Source of the DNA: Trichomonas vaginalis G3
Lineage: Eukaryota; Parabasalia; Trichomonadida; Trichomonadidae
Direction: 5' to 3'
NCBI RefSeq assembly: GCF_026262505.1
Contig: NC_067203.1
Location: 5,704,001 to 5,768,000 of the forward strand
DNA: 64,000 bases
Below the pieces are notes generated by a model. That model did no database searches. It saw nothing but the letters and a program-made list of their open reading frames with translations, and was not told the origin of the DNA. Of this stretch, positions 28,004 through 37,321 are shown piece by piece. The position numbers and the translations under genes are program-made. Positions within the stretch are counted from its first letter, which is position 1. Each line of letters opens with the position of its first letter.

Positions 28004-30910
28004 TTATTCATCTTGTTCTGTAACAGGATCTCCAGATCCACTTGATTGTCTTCTTCTTGCCAATTTACAGAAATTGATGAAACCAGCTTCATCACCTGTA
28101 ATCAGTGCAGACTTATGCACACACATTGATGTCAACTTCGCTGTGTGAGGAGTTAAAGGACAATCGTGTCTTGGAGTTCCAACAGGATAAACGCCGTTAT
28201 CATACAAATCAAAACATTGAGAAGTATGCATCAGCAAAGCACCATTATTACTGCAAACAATTGCAGCACCTTTGTAAGGAGCAGCCACAACATTTGTCAC
28301 AGGAATTGATGACAAACTCGTGTGTGTTGGTTCAGTAATTACGTAAGCAGAAGAATCAGAAACAACGCAGAAAGAACAACCATTTGAAGGACTTTCCAAA
28401 TGAACTAAATGGTTGACAGGAGGACAAGTCGACAACCAAACAGGTTTCATAACTCTTGCATCGAACAAAGAAACAACTCCTTCTCCAAATCCTATTGCTG
28501 CAACATTCTCTACACCGTAAACATGTGATAAAACGGAAATATCATTAATTCCTGTGAAACTAAACGTATTCTTAGAATTGTTTTCTCTTGTATCAATAAG
28601 AGAAATCATTCCATCATTGAATCCAGCGATGAAATTCGTATCATTCAATGCTAAAATTGATTTTACAGGTGCATTTCCTGTTTCTATCAATGTTTTTTGG
28701 AACAATTTATGATCAATTAAATAGATTTCACCATTATCATGTCCTACAACCAAAGAATTCTCGAGAGCAGCCATTGCTGTTGCTTTGTTCTTCAACAGTT
28801 TCGTTCTGTTCAAGTCAATATCCATAGTATTTGTGTCTTTAGTGTTCAAATACATGATTTTGTTGTCGCCAAGCAAAACAACGTAATTGTCTGTTGTTCC
28901 TATGCCGTCGATGAAGTTGATTGGCTGGTTGTCTCTTCTAAAAACTCGACAGAAGTTCGGTTTGACAATAGGACAAGTAACAACATTCCCCGGTGAAGTG
29001 TAAATGTTTTTTCTGACTGCTTTAGAGTTTTTATACGACATGTCAATGAATTGGCCTGGATCAGTGAATAATGTAGCTGTTATTGGTCGCGGGAACATGT
29101 ACATCAACTTACGAGTCTTGTACCTTACTTCTGTATCTGTAGAACTCGAGAGTTCATTGAATTTCGGTAACAAAGCGTATCCGTAAGTTTTTTCGGCCAT
29201 TCCACGACTGAACGCTACATCTAGGAGGTCTAGGATGGCAATAAGAAGACCGTTGGAGATGTTTCTGGAAAGCAAATCTTGGCAAACAGGTAAAATGGAC
29301 TCATTGCACTGTTCTGAGAAAAATCTGATCTCATTTGGAGCAGAATTCTCGTAGAAAGCGACGAATACCTTCATTGTGATGATCTTGAAGCTTTCTTCGG
29401 TGAAATTGAACATACTTAGCAATGAAAAAAGGAATGTATTTAATAATCTGATTCCGTGAGAGGATTGAGCGATCAATGACTCTGTAAATATGGTGAATAC
29501 ATTGATATTGTCTGTTGTAGTGATGAAAGAAAAGTCAATTGCGATTCTTTCGTAAGTCATAGGAGTTAATCTCTCCAATTCGCAAGCGTATTTAGGAAGG
29601 AAGCTGGCAATGATATCTCTGGTTCGCTCGCTCCTGTTAGAGGCTTTTTCTAGTAAAGGATTTAAGAAACTGGCAAATATACCTCGAAATTCTCGTGGAA
29701 CTGAATGAATTGTAGAAAGCATCTCGTAAATAACTTGTAAAACACGTGAATGTAAACTTGGTGAGTCGTATTTTTCGATTAGAAGAGAAAGTGTTGGAAT
29801 ACATCTGATAACTTTAAAATCGTCGGGAATTGGCTTGACAATTTGAGTGTATGCATCGAAGAATACGTAAAAGTTACTTGTGAATAAGTCTCTTTGTATT
29901 ATATCGTTCATATAATCGATAACAATGATTTTGTAATCATCATCGCCAAGTTTGGCTACATCGAGAAGTTTTTCTGCATCTGTATTTGCATCGAAATCGT
30001 TGTTAAGTGAAAAGCTACGAAACATGTCGAATAAAACTTTCATTTGCTCTGAAAACGACTGTAGAATCATATTTTCTGCTTCTAATCGCTTGGTAATGTC
30101 TAATGATATTAAGCTCTTGATTAAATTTCGCATTTTTTCGTCCGCAACTTTAGATAATTTATCAGAAATTGTATCTTCTCCACAACCGTACTTCAATCCA
30201 GACATAACGTCGAATAAATGTTTGCCATCAGAGAAAATGAAGTATAAAACGCAGCCTAAACTGAATAAATCGGCTGCTTTCATATCAATTTTCTTTTGTT
30301 CGTTCGTAAAACGCTCGGGAGCTAAGTAATATCCTGATGTCGAGCTCGTAGTGAAGAAGTGATAGTATAGATTCATTCTATTTGGAGATATTGTCTCTGG
30401 TTTGTATGGGGCTAAGTCTGTAACATATGTAAAGAAAGAATCTGAGACGAAAATATTGGAGGGCTTTAGATCAGAATGGTAGAGACCACTTTGATGAAGT
30501 CTTAGTAATATGATACAAACTTGATAAGCAATCCATTGCTTTTCGACCATTGTAATAGGAGGTTCCTGGAAAACAAGAAGGTCTTCTAAGGATGTTTGGA
30601 ACTTTGGACGAATCAAAAATGCCGTTGTTCCTTCACACTTTAAATCTGTATATTTCACAATTCCTGGGAGATTTAGTGAATATTCTTCTAGCTTGGTAAA
30701 GAAGTCTAGAGACCGTTTTGCTTCTTCAAGGGATATTATTTCGGCTGTATATTCATACGCTTTTAATACGACATTCGAATTTTGTATTTTTCCTTGAAAA
30801 ACCATAAAGAAAGTACCAGATTCGAGATGCTTATAATCTGTAATTCCGATCTTCTTAAACATGGGTATAAACCAATCTTGGAATGAGGGTATAACGATTG
30901 AGTTGCCCAT
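28004..30910 (-). CDS. VPS15: Vps15-like regulatory kinase of the class III PI3K complex
   Basis: The 968-residue protein starts MGNSIVIPS, a likely N-myristoylation signal as in Vps15. A divergent kinase domain covers about 22-290. It has HSDLKPSN in the catalytic loop, TDLAPYKPE in place of a standard DFG, and YYHFFTTSSTSGYYLAPERF, a Vps15 hallmark around the APE motif. HEAT-like helices fill about 300-630. Repeated beta-propeller strands (GHDNGEIYLIDH, GFNDGMISLIDT, GFGEGVVSLFDA) form a C-terminal WD40 domain. Vps15 anchors Vps34 on endosomal and autophagic membranes. The N-terminal kinase is often catalytically weak in this family. The protein is shorter than animal and yeast Vps15 but has all three parts. 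Confidence 0.85.
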   Translation of the reverse strand: MGNSIVIPSFQDWFIPMFKKIGITDYKHLESGTFFMVFQGKIQNSNVVLKAYEYTAEIISLEEAKRSLDFFTKLEEYSLNLPGIVKYTDLKCEGTTAFLIRPKFQTSLEDLLVFQEPPITMVEKQWIAYQVCIILLRLHQSGLYHSDLKPSNIFVSDSFFTYVTDLAPYKPETISPNRMNLYYHFFTTSSTSGYYLAPERFTNEQKKIDMKAADLFSLGCVLYFIFSDGKHLFDVMSGLKYGCGEDTISDKLSKVADEKMRNLIKSLISLDITKRLEAENMILQSFSEQMKVLFDMFRSFSLNNDFDANTDAEKLLDVAKLGDDDYKIIVIDYMNDIIQRDLFTSNFYVFFDAYTQIVKPIPDDFKVIRCIPTLSLLIEKYDSPSLHSRVLQVIYEMLSTIHSVPREFRGIFASFLNPLLEKASNRSERTRDIIASFLPKYACELERLTPMTYERIAIDFSFITTTDNINVFTIFTESLIAQSSHGIRLLNTFLFSLLSMFNFTEESFKIITMKVFVAFYENSAPNEIRFFSEQCNESILPVCQDLLSRNISNGLLIAILDLLDVAFSRGMAEKTYGYALLPKFNELSSSTDTEVRYKTRKLMYMFPRPITATLFTDPGQFIDMSYKNSKAVRKNIYTSPGNVVTCPIVKPNFCRVFRRDNQPINFIDGIGTTDNYVVLLGDNKIMYLNTKDTNTMDIDLNRTKLLKNKATAMAALENSLVVGHDNGEIYLIDHKLFQKTLIETGNAPVKSILALNDTNFIAGFNDGMISLIDTRENNSKNTFSFTGINDISVLSHVYGVENVAAIGFGEGVVSLFDARVMKPVWLSTCPPVNHLVHLESPSNGCSFCVVSDSSAYVITEPTHTSLSSIPVTNVVAAPYKGAAIVCSNNGALLMHTSQCFDLYDNGVYPVGTPRHDCPLTPHTAKLTSMCVHKSALITGDEAGFINFCKLARRRQSSGSGDPVTEQDE

Positions 30911-31464
30911 GTTTTTTGAATTCAGACTGAAAAAAAAATGTCAATTTTTTCTGATTTTTATTTGATCTAAAATTTTCGAACCAAGATATATTGAAGATTC
31001 AACATTTGATTAATTAATGTAGGGGCTTACTTCGACCAAACTGTTCGTATCGTAATCATGATTGGATTGTTTTTCGAAAATATGTAAAAAAATCTTCAAG
31101 CATATTATAACAGAGGATATTTAGCACATGTTCCTATAACTGATATATGAGAGAGCATTAAGCGCGAGAATCTTTATTTACTTGGGAAAATTAACAAAAG
31201 TTTAGAAAATAATATAATGGGCTCAATTCATAAGTGGCAATTGTATTTCATTTAGCTATATTTTCTAAGCATTGTGATTATCCAACTAAATGGTGTATAT
31301 TTTTCAGTGAAAGAAATGGAAAACGATTTATTTTTTATAATTTCTATGATCGATAAGGGAAAATATATTGGCATAAATACCAGTAGTTAATTTTCTAAAG
31401 GATTTTTAATAATGTTCGTATTTTCGATCAATTCTGTTTTTATCCAGCCTTATAAGGCGAGTGG
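30911..31464. other. Spacer upstream of the Vps15-like gene
   Basis: AT-rich without supported gene. A small GGCGAGT/ACTCGCC hairpin lies at its right end, overlapping the left end of the MULE. Confidence 0.55.
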
Positions 31465-31491
31465 GGGACAAACTCGCCCATTGTCACTTTT
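31465..31491. repeat. MULE left terminal inverted repeat
   Basis: 27 bp, GGGACAAACTCGCCC followed by ATTGTCACTTTT. It matches the inverse of 33,593-33,619. Confidence 0.75.
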
Positions 31492-31669
31492 CATTAACCT
31501 TAAACTTGTAATCTTCATTATTTTTAATTAACCTTATTTCTTTCCCAATTCCTGATTTATTTTATTCACTTACTATTAAAAGTCACATTTTAATAAAATA
31601 TAATAATTTATTTATAGCATTTTTTACTATACTGTAATAAAAAATTAATTATAATAAATTAAATGTTTA

Positions 31670-33112
31670 TTAAATCAAATGTTTTCTTTGCAATAATATT
31701 TTTAATGTTGAGTAAACAATGTTGGGATCAAGTGTATCATTTTTCAGACCTTTCTGAACAGCTTCAAGCATACTGATGCATTCGACTTTTTTAAATTGTG
31801 TCATTTCTTCGAAATCTCTTGTGACTTTTTTGATAACTTTAACACTTCTCTCTGAATCCAGACCTTTAATTTGCAACTTAATCAGGAATGAAGGAACAAC
31901 ACTGGAATATAACTCGATGACAAGTTCATCGAGTCGAAGATTTCGCCTTTCTGGGAAGTACTGGTGCTTCAAAACCTTGAAATGTGATTCCGAGATGTTG
32001 TTTGTTCCATCTCCTTCATTTCTATAGCGAAGCATCCACCTGTCAAGATGATGGCGCCACTGTCGGTCAAAGTATTCACGGGCAGCAGGTTCCTCATTTA
32101 AAATTTCTTCTAAATTGTTGTAAACTTCATCAGGATCAATTTCTTCCTCTTCAGAACCAAAGACCAATAACTTCATTAAGTTATAGAAAGTTTCGAAGTT
32201 GGAACGATCTTGAAACTTTTCAGCCTTTCTCATGACAGCGCGCAACACATGAACGCCACACCAAATGATCTGGCATAAGGGGATGGCTGTTTCAACAGCA
32301 TTTGTGATTTGAGGTGCGCAGTCCATTGAAAAATAAGATGGTTCACGATTGATGGAGCCAAAATATGCTGTGAGACAAACTTGTATATTTTCACTTGTGT
32401 CGGGCCAAACGAAAAAATACAAAAACGGAAAAACAATTGATTCCGCGAATTTGCCAGTGACGGCATAAAATGGTATGCGAGAGCGCAAGAGCTTATAAGT
32501 GGAATCAATGTGATAAGTTTGTATTTGATGTGAAAAAGCATTTGCTTCGAATGGGGCGTAATAGAAAATCATACGATCTGGCTCGTGAATAAACTCGATG
32601 AGATCATCCGGAGAATGACTCTTAACCATGTCGACAAAAATTGCAAGAGATGTAACATCATCCGCTGAGAAACGGGTATTGATTGCATGAAGGCGTTTAG
32701 AAAACTTTTTTAAAGCATCTGTAGATTGTTGAAACATTTCCTGAATGATCCCACTATCAAATGGGATATTAAGATCTTTGAAACACCTTAATTGTGCGTA
32801 AACACGGTCTTGATTTGATTCAAAATATCTTGTTAAATAAGATCTATAAAAATATGATGTAATTTGTTGTGATTTGTTTGGAAAAGGGGCAGAATGATTG
32901 TGGGTGTTAATACATTTTCGTATGTGGTACTTGTCATCGGGAAGTGTATCAACAAGGAAGCGACATGGACAATTCGGCAACTTACAATTAAATTGGATTT
33001 GATTTCTTTCTTTCCTAGTTTTATATGAATAACTACAACCTGCTTGGATTTCTTGTTGCACTCCATACTTAAGCAACTCGATATATGTGAGTTCGTGATC
33101 TTGGATCTGCAT
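31670..33112 (-). CDS. MULE transposase
   Basis: The 480-residue protein has an N-terminal WRKY-GCM1/FLYWCH-type zinc finger (CKLPNCPCRF, later CINTHNHS) for DNA binding at about 45-90. A MULE catalytic core follows with its acidic residues in YHIDSTYKLLRS, YFSMDCAPQITNAVE and probably NNISESHFKVLKH. The CGVHVLRAVM segment after the second aspartate is typical of the family. The frame is complete and all three acidic positions can be placed, so it may still be active. It cuts and pastes its own element. Confidence 0.85.
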   Translation of the reverse strand: MQIQDHELTYIELLKYGVQQEIQAGCSYSYKTRKERNQIQFNCKLPNCPCRFLVDTLPDDKYHIRKCINTHNHSAPFPNKSQQITSYFYRSYLTRYFESNQDRVYAQLRCFKDLNIPFDSGIIQEMFQQSTDALKKFSKRLHAINTRFSADDVTSLAIFVDMVKSHSPDDLIEFIHEPDRMIFYYAPFEANAFSHQIQTYHIDSTYKLLRSRIPFYAVTGKFAESIVFPFLYFFVWPDTSENIQVCLTAYFGSINREPSYFSMDCAPQITNAVETAIPLCQIIWCGVHVLRAVMRKAEKFQDRSNFETFYNLMKLLVFGSEEEEIDPDEVYNNLEEILNEEPAAREYFDRQWRHHLDRWMLRYRNEGDGTNNISESHFKVLKHQYFPERRNLRLDELVIELYSSVVPSFLIKLQIKGLDSERSVKVIKKVTRDFEEMTQFKKVECISMLEAVQKGLKNDTLDPNIVYSTLKILLQRKHLI

Positions 33113-33271
33113 TAAAATGAAATGATTTGAAAGAATAAAGAATTTTGAATATATTGGTCTTATTTTGATAAGCTTGGTCGTGTTTTGAATAGCTTGGCCA
33201 TCTAATTCAATTATGATCTTTGAAAATTAGGTGAAATAAAACTAAACATAAATGTAAAACTAGGGATATGA

Positions 33272-33481
33272 AATTTTGGTTGTACACCACTTGTATGTGC
33301 CGGATACCATTGTGTCAAATTTTTTCTGAAATTAACTTTAAAAGTACTAAGTAAGATCATGAGATATAGCAATATATGTTTAAACCAACTTATATTTTGG
33401 TTATACACCACTTGTATGTGCCGGATACCATTGTGTCAAATTTTTTCTGAAATTAACTTTAAAAGTACTAAGTAATATCAT
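33272..33481. repeat. Tandem duplication inside the MULE, unit ~121 bp
   Basis: ACACCACTTGTATGTGCCGG through TTAAAAGTACTAAGTAA occurs twice, starting near 33,272 and 33,393, almost without change over ~85 bp. It lies between the transposase start and the right end, i.e. in the subterminal region. Confidence 0.85.
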
Positions 33482-33592
33482 TTATTTTTGCATAATATAA
33501 TGCCAATATGGTTTCTTTTGATTTTATTTCATTTATAAGCAAATCAGATTTGCCCAAAAACTCCACTCCATAAGCGTTCATTTGCTAAATTA

Positions 33593-33619
33593 AAAAGTGA
33601 CAATGGGCTAGTCTGTCCC
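33593..33619. repeat. MULE right terminal inverted repeat
   Basis: Inverse of the left end (AAAAGTGACAATGGGC, then TAGTCTGTCCC). Confidence 0.75.
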
Positions 33620-33745
33620 TTTCTCTTTAACTTATCATTATAATTAAAGGATTGTTGAGAAATATCTTGAATTGATAATAAATATATTGAAAAATAATAG
33701 ATCAATACTAAACATTAAAAATTTACATGAAAATCAATAGTACAA

Positions 33746-34489
33746 TTAAAAGTTATTTGAATAATATTCATTCAGTCTGGAACTAATGACAGGGATTCCA
33801 ACATCTGGGCAGAATGGTTCGGGTCTGCTCAATAATGAATAAAGAATGGAAGGATCAGGAGTTTTTGGACTCATCTTTTCAGAAGCAGAAATGAAATATT
33901 CAGGTAGCAATTCAAATTCACTAGGCTTATCAGTCTTTCTGATAATATTAGCAATCTCTAAAACCGCTGCAACTTGATATAATTTACATTTGATTGTTTT
34001 TTCTCTTTCATTTGAGCGTGCTAGATATGCTGCAGCCTCGATTAAGTTGATTTTTCGGAGCTCCAAAGCTATGAATAGTAAAATAAATTCCTCTGTTACC
34101 TTTTGGACAGAGATGCACCCTTTGTAGCTAAATATGCTGTCCAATGAAAATTCTGGTAAGAAAGCACCTCTACTTGTAGCAATTCTCTCGATTGTATGTT
34201 TAATGTTTTCAAATCCAATCCAAAGGAAAGAATCTTGGTCGATTTTGGGACAAACGCCCAAGGCTTCAAAGACTGCCACAACTTCAAAAAATCTTCGTTG
34301 CCTGAATCCCATCTTATTGGAAATTGATTTGATATCATATTTTTGATCTTTATGATCGTTGCAATAATGAATAAATTCGTAAGTTGAAGACTTAAAATTA
34401 TTTGGTTTATCAGTAGTAGAATTTGTCTGGCCGCAGACATTATGGTCTTGAACGGGGGAATTAAAATCGCTATCAGGTTCTGAATGCAT
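33746..34489 (-). CDS. Double winged-helix protein, atypical E2F-like
   Basis: The 247-residue protein has two segments with the E2F/DP recognition pattern R(R/K)xYxVxxVLExxxxIxK. One is GFRQRRFFEVVAVFEALGVC followed by QDSFLWIG at about 60-95. The other is REKTIKCKLYQVAAVLEIAN followed by IIRKT at about 160-190. Two tandem DNA-binding domains without a dimer domain recall the atypical E2F7/8 (DEL) group, which repress cell-cycle genes. Divergence is high, so a generic winged-helix protein is possible. It would act in the nucleus. Confidence 0.5.
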   Translation of the reverse strand: MHSEPDSDFNSPVQDHNVCGQTNSTTDKPNNFKSSTYEFIHYCNDHKDQKYDIKSISNKMGFRQRRFFEVVAVFEALGVCPKIDQDSFLWIGFENIKHTIERIATSRGAFLPEFSLDSIFSYKGCISVQKVTEEFILLFIALELRKINLIEAAAYLARSNEREKTIKCKLYQVAAVLEIANIIRKTDKPSEFELLPEYFISASEKMSPKTPDPSILYSLLSRPEPFCPDVGIPVISSRLNEYYSNNF

Positions 34490-35976
34490 ATTTTAGATTT
34501 GAATTTCGTTTTATACAAAAAAGTATTGAAATTTTTGATATGAAATTTTACTCAGTGTTGATATCACTGTGAATGAGATAGAGAATAGTTTTTCGATAAA
34601 ATTGATAGAAAATAAAACAAGAACCCATCCATAAATTAATTTATTAGAGGAAATTTGTATTTTGTCAAAAAGGAATATAAAATATATATGAATGATTTAA
34701 AATATATGTGTAAAATGAAAGATTTATATTGGATCTCAAAAATTAAATCCCCTTCAAAAGTTTAATTGAAATTTTCAAAAATAAGAAATTAAGGAAGTTA
34801 AAAGGAGTGGAATAATTTGGATTGATAAATGAAATATAAATGAGTGATTGATATCGGAGATATTTAGCCAGATCTATCAAATTTAGTAATCATTTTATTT
34901 AATTGATGACCATAATTCAAATCTTCAAAATTGTTGAAAAGAAAAATTATTAACATCTATTATAGAATAATTTTGTGCAAAAAAATTTAATTGCTAATAA
35001 ACAAGATTTTCAAAGCTCAGAAATATCAGAATTTTACAAAAGTTAAATATGATATATGAATGTTGTTGATTAAAAATATCACGCCCATGGAAATTTTACA
35101 TTCAAATGTTTTTGAGAGTAAAAAAATCAAAATTACAGTTTCACCCGTGACATAATGGAAAATTCGAATACAGATAGGATTTTAATATTATCATTTTTTA
35201 TTAAAAAATAACTCTGAAATTATTTCAATTTTCAAAGTTTATTGGTGAAGTATTTTATTTAATCTGCTAGTTGCGAGAATATTTTCATAATTCTTTATTA
35301 ACTCTGAGAAAAAAAATAATAATTTTTCGAAACGACATTTTTAATGTATTATGAATCAATTGATTTTTTTGTTTTGGAATAATTGAGATGATTTTGTATT
35401 TGTCAAATAATTTTCTAACAAATATTTGAAAATTGAAATTTTGTTTGTAATTATTGAAATATTAATCCTTTTGATTCATTATGAATGTGTTCCCCAATGG
35501 AAAAAAAATTCATCTTCCAAAAAAAAAATATAATATTGTCAAAAAGAGACATTAATACTAATTAAAGAATCTTATTAGTATATCCGCATGTTTTTGTTGA
35601 GGGATCAATGGATATTTAAAGAAACAAAATATCTAAATGAGTTGGAAACTGTGAAATCAATAAAGAAGAACTGAAATTATAAGTCCCAATGCCTATAAAG
35701 TCTACTGTGATACACAGTTCCATTGAAATTGAATATTTTTTTTTATTTAATTAAATGCTTGTTAATAACAGTAGTGTCTTGATGCTAAGCATAGCTTATT
35801 AATTGGTAGCAAATTTAAAGTCAATAAAACTCAAAGTAGCAAACGTTAACCATTGTTTAAGTGTACCTTCAGAAAAATTGATTCAAATAAATTTAACAGC
35901 TTTATAAAATGAATCTTCAAATAAGAATTCAATTAAAATTAAATTATTGGAAAAGATTCTTCGTAAATTAATATTA
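34490..35976. other. AT-rich spacer before Element 2
   Basis: No supported gene, repeat or RNA. It is the left flank of the Polinton insertion. Confidence 0.6.
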
Positions 35977-35982
35977 TTTTAT
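35977..35982. repeat. Target site duplication of Element 2, left
   Basis: TTTTAT directly before the terminal repeat, matching TTTTAT at 56,238-56,243. A 6-bp duplication is the Polinton hallmark. Confidence 0.85.
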
Positions 35983-36319
35983 AGTAGTAGGATAGGAAGG
36001 GTTGTGTGACTTTTTTTGTTGCATCTATATATAGACGATACATTAAAATATTTATATACTAAACACATTTTAAAAAATTAACATTAATTTTAAAATAATT
36101 TATTTTTTATCTTTTATAAAAGAAGCTATATATAGATGATGTCAGATATTCCGCGATTAATTAAACATTGTTTAAATCCTGAATGGAATCAATGGAGTCA
36201 TAATCAAAGACCTCATAAACGAGTAAAAGAAATTAGAAATAATTATTTTCATGAGTAAAAGATTCACTACCATAATGAAATAAAAAATAAAAAAATAAAC
36301 TTTAAAAATTTATGTCTCA
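35983..36319. repeat. Element 2 left terminal inverted repeat
   Basis: About 337 bp starting AGTAGTAGGATAGGAAGG. I found it identical to the right repeat over ~328 bp, with one mismatch near the inner end. Confidence 0.92.
36136..36258 (+). CDS. 40-codon ORF inside the left terminal repeat
   Basis: MMSDIPRLIKHCLNPEWNQW and a basic tail ending NNYFHE form a 40-residue reading frame, preceded by a TTTATTTTTTATCTTTTATA tract like other element genes. An identical frame lies in the right repeat. I know no such protein; the Trp/His/Arg-rich core could bind nucleic acid. Its short length leaves chance possible. Confidence 0.4.
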   Translation: MMSDIPRLIKHCLNPEWNQWSHNQRPHKRVKEIRNNYFHE

Positions 36320-36343
36320 GAATCAACATTGAACTTTAAGAAA

Positions 36344-36709
36344 CTAATGATTATTTGAATTTATGAAATCAATTATCTGATTTACTCTTTCTTCAATCTC
36401 TTCTATTCTTTTTGTTAAATCATCTATTTTCATTAATGAGGTGATTCTTGATTGAGGAATAGATTTCAAACTAACCACTCCTTTTATTTTTGAAATTTTG
36501 AATCCATCAACTTTAAACATTTTATTCAATTTACATGTTGTCAATTCTTCAAATAATTTTTTATTATTAGCATAATAGTCATTAAATTCTTCAACAGATG
36601 AAAAATTTTTTATTTCAGTAATTGGTTTAACAACGTTTATTTTTTGTTGAACATTTTCACTTTCATTTATTTCTTCCTCTGTTTCATTTATTTTTAAAAT
36701 CGGTTTCAT
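36344..36709 (-). CDS. Hypothetical 121-aa protein with C-terminal coiled coil
   Basis: An acidic N-terminus is followed by a compact domain (EEFNDYYANNKKLFEELTTC, then KLNKMFKVDGFKISKI) and a C-terminal coiled coil DLTKRIEEIEERVNQIIDF. The family is not recognised. It is the first gene inside the left terminal repeat and is divergent from the small amphipathic gene at 36,776. The frame looks whole. Confidence 0.6.
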   Translation of the reverse strand: MKPILKINETEEEINESENVQQKINVVKPITEIKNFSSVEEFNDYYANNKKLFEELTTCKLNKMFKVDGFKISKIKGVVSLKSIPQSRITSLMKIDDLTKRIEEIEERVNQIIDFINSNNH

Positions 36710-36775
36710 TTATCATTAAATAAAAATTAGAATATAAGTGATGAAATATATTTTTTAATTAATATTAAATCAGAA

Positions 36776-37012
36776 ATGGCGGCAGGATTCTTTAAAAAAT
36801 TATGGGATGGAATTAAGAAAGCTGCAGGTTGGGTTCATAAAAATATTATTAAACCCGTTGCAAACTTTTTGGCACCAGTAGCGAAAACGGCAGGAACTAT
36901 CATAGGTGGAGTATTAGGCACTAAAGCAGGTAATCCGGCGATGGGAGCACAAGCAGGTAACGCAGTTGGTGGAATTGCTGAAGGAATACTTAATAAAATA
37001 GGAGGTAGATAG
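36776..37012 (+). CDS. Small amphipathic glycine/alanine-rich protein A
   Basis: The 78-residue protein begins MAAGFFKKLWDGIKKAAGWV, a basic amphipathic helix, followed by a Gly/Ala-rich hydrophobic stretch (AGTIIGGVLGTKAG). It shares its first residues with the convergent protein at 37,037-37,252. Small amphipathic proteins next to capsid genes can disrupt membranes during entry, as adenovirus pVI does; the comparison is by character only. Confidence 0.6.
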   Translation: MAAGFFKKLWDGIKKAAGWVHKNIIKPVANFLAPVAKTAGTIIGGVLGTKAGNPAMGAQAGNAVGGIAEGILNKIGGR

Positions 37013-37036
37013 TGGAAAAATAAATAAATATTATTT

Positions 37037-37252
37037 TTATCTTAGTATCGGTTGAAGTCTTTGATAAACTTTTTCTCCTTTATTTAATATTTCTCTTATT
37101 GGGGCGGCTTTTGGCGTTATTGATTCAGCAACGTCACTAATTGCTTCTTTATTCTTAAATATCCAATTTGCTCCTTTCTTCATTGTTTCCCAAACTTTAT
37201 GTGCTCCTCTTTTTACTTTATCCCACAGTTTCTTAAATATACCTGCAGCCAT
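37037..37252 (-). CDS. Small amphipathic basic protein B
   Basis: The 71-residue protein begins MAAGIFKKLWDKVKRGAHKV, matching the start of protein A (MAAGxFKKLWD), then stays basic and amphipathic (ETMKKGANWIFKNKEAI). The two genes face each other with a 24-base gap. They look like paralogues sharing an N-terminal helix with different tails. Confidence 0.6.
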   Translation of the reverse strand: MAAGIFKKLWDKVKRGAHKVWETMKKGANWIFKNKEAISDVAESITPKAAPIREILNKGEKVYQRLQPILR

Positions 37253-37321
37253 AGTTGATTATTTCATTAAAATTAAAAATTCATTTTCATCTTTTAATTT
37301 TGATTTTTTATTTATTAATAA

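Larger units (their letters stand above)
31465..33619 (-). mobile_element. Mutator-like (MULE) DNA transposon with inverted ends
   Basis: The ends read GGGACAAACTCGCCCATTGT plus CACTTTT on the left and AAAAGTGACAATGGGCTAGT plus CTGTCCC on the right, inverted with about three differences in 27 bp. Between them lies one transposase gene. I cannot find a convincing 9-11 bp target duplication, so it may have decayed or the ends may lie slightly further out. Confidence 0.75.

Noticed and set aside
28105-30329. Plus-strand frames opposite the Vps15-like gene
   Set aside because: Antisense shadows of a well-supported gene without domain signals.
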